From positions 1 to 36,158 of the IMG/VR virus record IMGVR_UViG_3300042876_000707: 36,158 nt of DNA; one strand, 5' to 3'. Shown here piece by piece: positions 35,811 through 36,158 of the stretch (within the stretch, counting starts at the first letter, position 1; each line of letters opens with the position of its first letter). A model generated the notes under the pieces. It made no database searches. It was not told where the DNA came from and was given only the letters and a program-made list of their open reading frames with translations. Source of the stretch: a virus. Position numbers and translations under genes: made by a program.

Positions 35811-36158
35811 ATGGGGATGTTTGACGATGTATTAGATAAAGTTGGTGAGCCATTTTCAGGCGGAAAGGGGTTTGAATACGGAACCCATGAAGTAGTAATT
35901 GGAACCGTTAGCCCAACAGAAAAAAAGACCAAGGCTGATCCAAAGGTTGCAGTCATTGAAGTAGTTGTATTTGACGAAAATGACAATGACAAGACTGCAA
36001 CATGCACACTATATTTTCACACTGAAGGAGGCGCTAAAATGTCTGTCGCAAAGGTGTTAGGTATTATGGTGCATAATGTTGGCGAAGAGAAAAAAGAGGC
36101 TGTGCGTGAGCTTGGCAAAAAACTGTTTGCTAGCGTTGATGACCCCACTAAGGCACGT
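35811..36158 (+). CDS. Single-stranded-DNA-binding-like protein, N-terminal part
   Basis: The ATG at 35811 lies two bases after the preceding stop, with GAGG upstream. This part encodes MGMFDDVLDKVGEPFSGGKG, a beta-rich core (YGTHEVVIGTVSPTEKK, VAVIEVVVFDEND, CTLYFHTEGG) and a following Lys/Glu-rich helical section. It runs off the window and continues at base 192 (equivalently base 3 in the repeated part). At the repeated polymorphic site this copy has ATG (Met). The beta-rich core fits an OB-like fold, inferred. Confidence 0.6.
   Translation, partial: MGMFDDVLDKVGEPFSGGKGFEYGTHEVVIGTVSPTEKKTKADPKVAVIEVVVFDENDNDKTATCTLYFHTEGGAKMSVAKVLGIMVHNVGEEKKEAVRELGKKLFASVDDPTKAR
35968..36158. repeat. 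Terminal redundancy, right copy
   Basis: Identical to 1-191 except A at 36039 instead of T at 72. Confidence 0.95.

Noticed and set aside
1-36158. tRNA genes, CRISPR arrays, insertion sequences, integrase
   Set aside because: I looked for T-arm-like GTTCRA signals, regular spaced repeats, transposase-type and integrase motifs and found none that hold up.

Overview
The window is the complete genome of a short-tailed (podovirus-type) double-stranded DNA phage, given as a circular map opened inside a gene. The first 191 bases recur as the last 191 bases with one mismatch, and a 188-residue gene runs in frame across the join, so the unit length is about 35,967 bp. TAA, TAG and TGA all end genes normally. 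I see no integrase, recognisable lysogeny repressor, DNA polymerase, RNA polymerase or tRNA, so a virulent phage that uses host polymerases is the simplest reading. Ribosome sites of the AAAGGAG type sit beside many leaderless-looking starts. The host cannot be named from the sequence. A monoderm bacterium, possibly of the candidate phyla radiation or Saccharibacteria, is a weak guess from the CHAP endolysin, the lysozyme-like gene and the leaderless starts.

Layout. The early/replication block is on the + strand from 29.5 kb through the join to 3975. It holds a SprT-like protease fused to an ArdC-like domain, several small zinc or membrane proteins, a membrane-anchor/lytic transglycosylase pair, a SNF2-type helicase, many small genes (one interrupted by an amber codon), a Sak4-like ATPase, an Acb2/Tad1-type anti-defence candidate, a single-strand-binding-like protein, an SF3 helicase, a probable small terminase subunit, a VRR-NUC nuclease and a YqaJ-type exonuclease. 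The late block is on the - strand from 28.7 kb down to 4.5 kb. In order of transcription it holds a small acidic protein, two FkbM-like methyltransferases with an HNH-like gene between them, small structural genes, a tail fibre, a 1705-residue internal virion protein, tail adaptor and nozzle candidates, portal, scaffold, major capsid protein, a collar-domain fibre, CHAP endolysin and holin. Two genes inside the late block run the other way: the large terminase (8.7-10.0 kb) and a five-bladed propeller glycosidase-like gene (25.8-26.8 kb).

Control regions. Two gene-poor stretches stand out. Region 28714-29524 separates the two blocks and carries early promoters, direct and inverted repeats and terminator-like hairpins. 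Region 3976-4486, where the blocks converge, holds two tiny + strand promoter-to-terminator units that look like small RNAs of about 65 nt, and between them a - strand unit for a 14-residue leaderless peptide. The loop of the first small RNA is perfectly complementary over 10 nt to the early-operon leader. The loop region of the second is complementary over 9 nt to a repeat present twice in the leader expected from an upstream early promoter. I regard this possible small-RNA circuit as the strongest candidate for something undescribed. A second theme is a recurring late-gene start: a TATAAT-like hexamer (often preceded by TGN), exactly six bases, then ATG, usually just after an intrinsic terminator.
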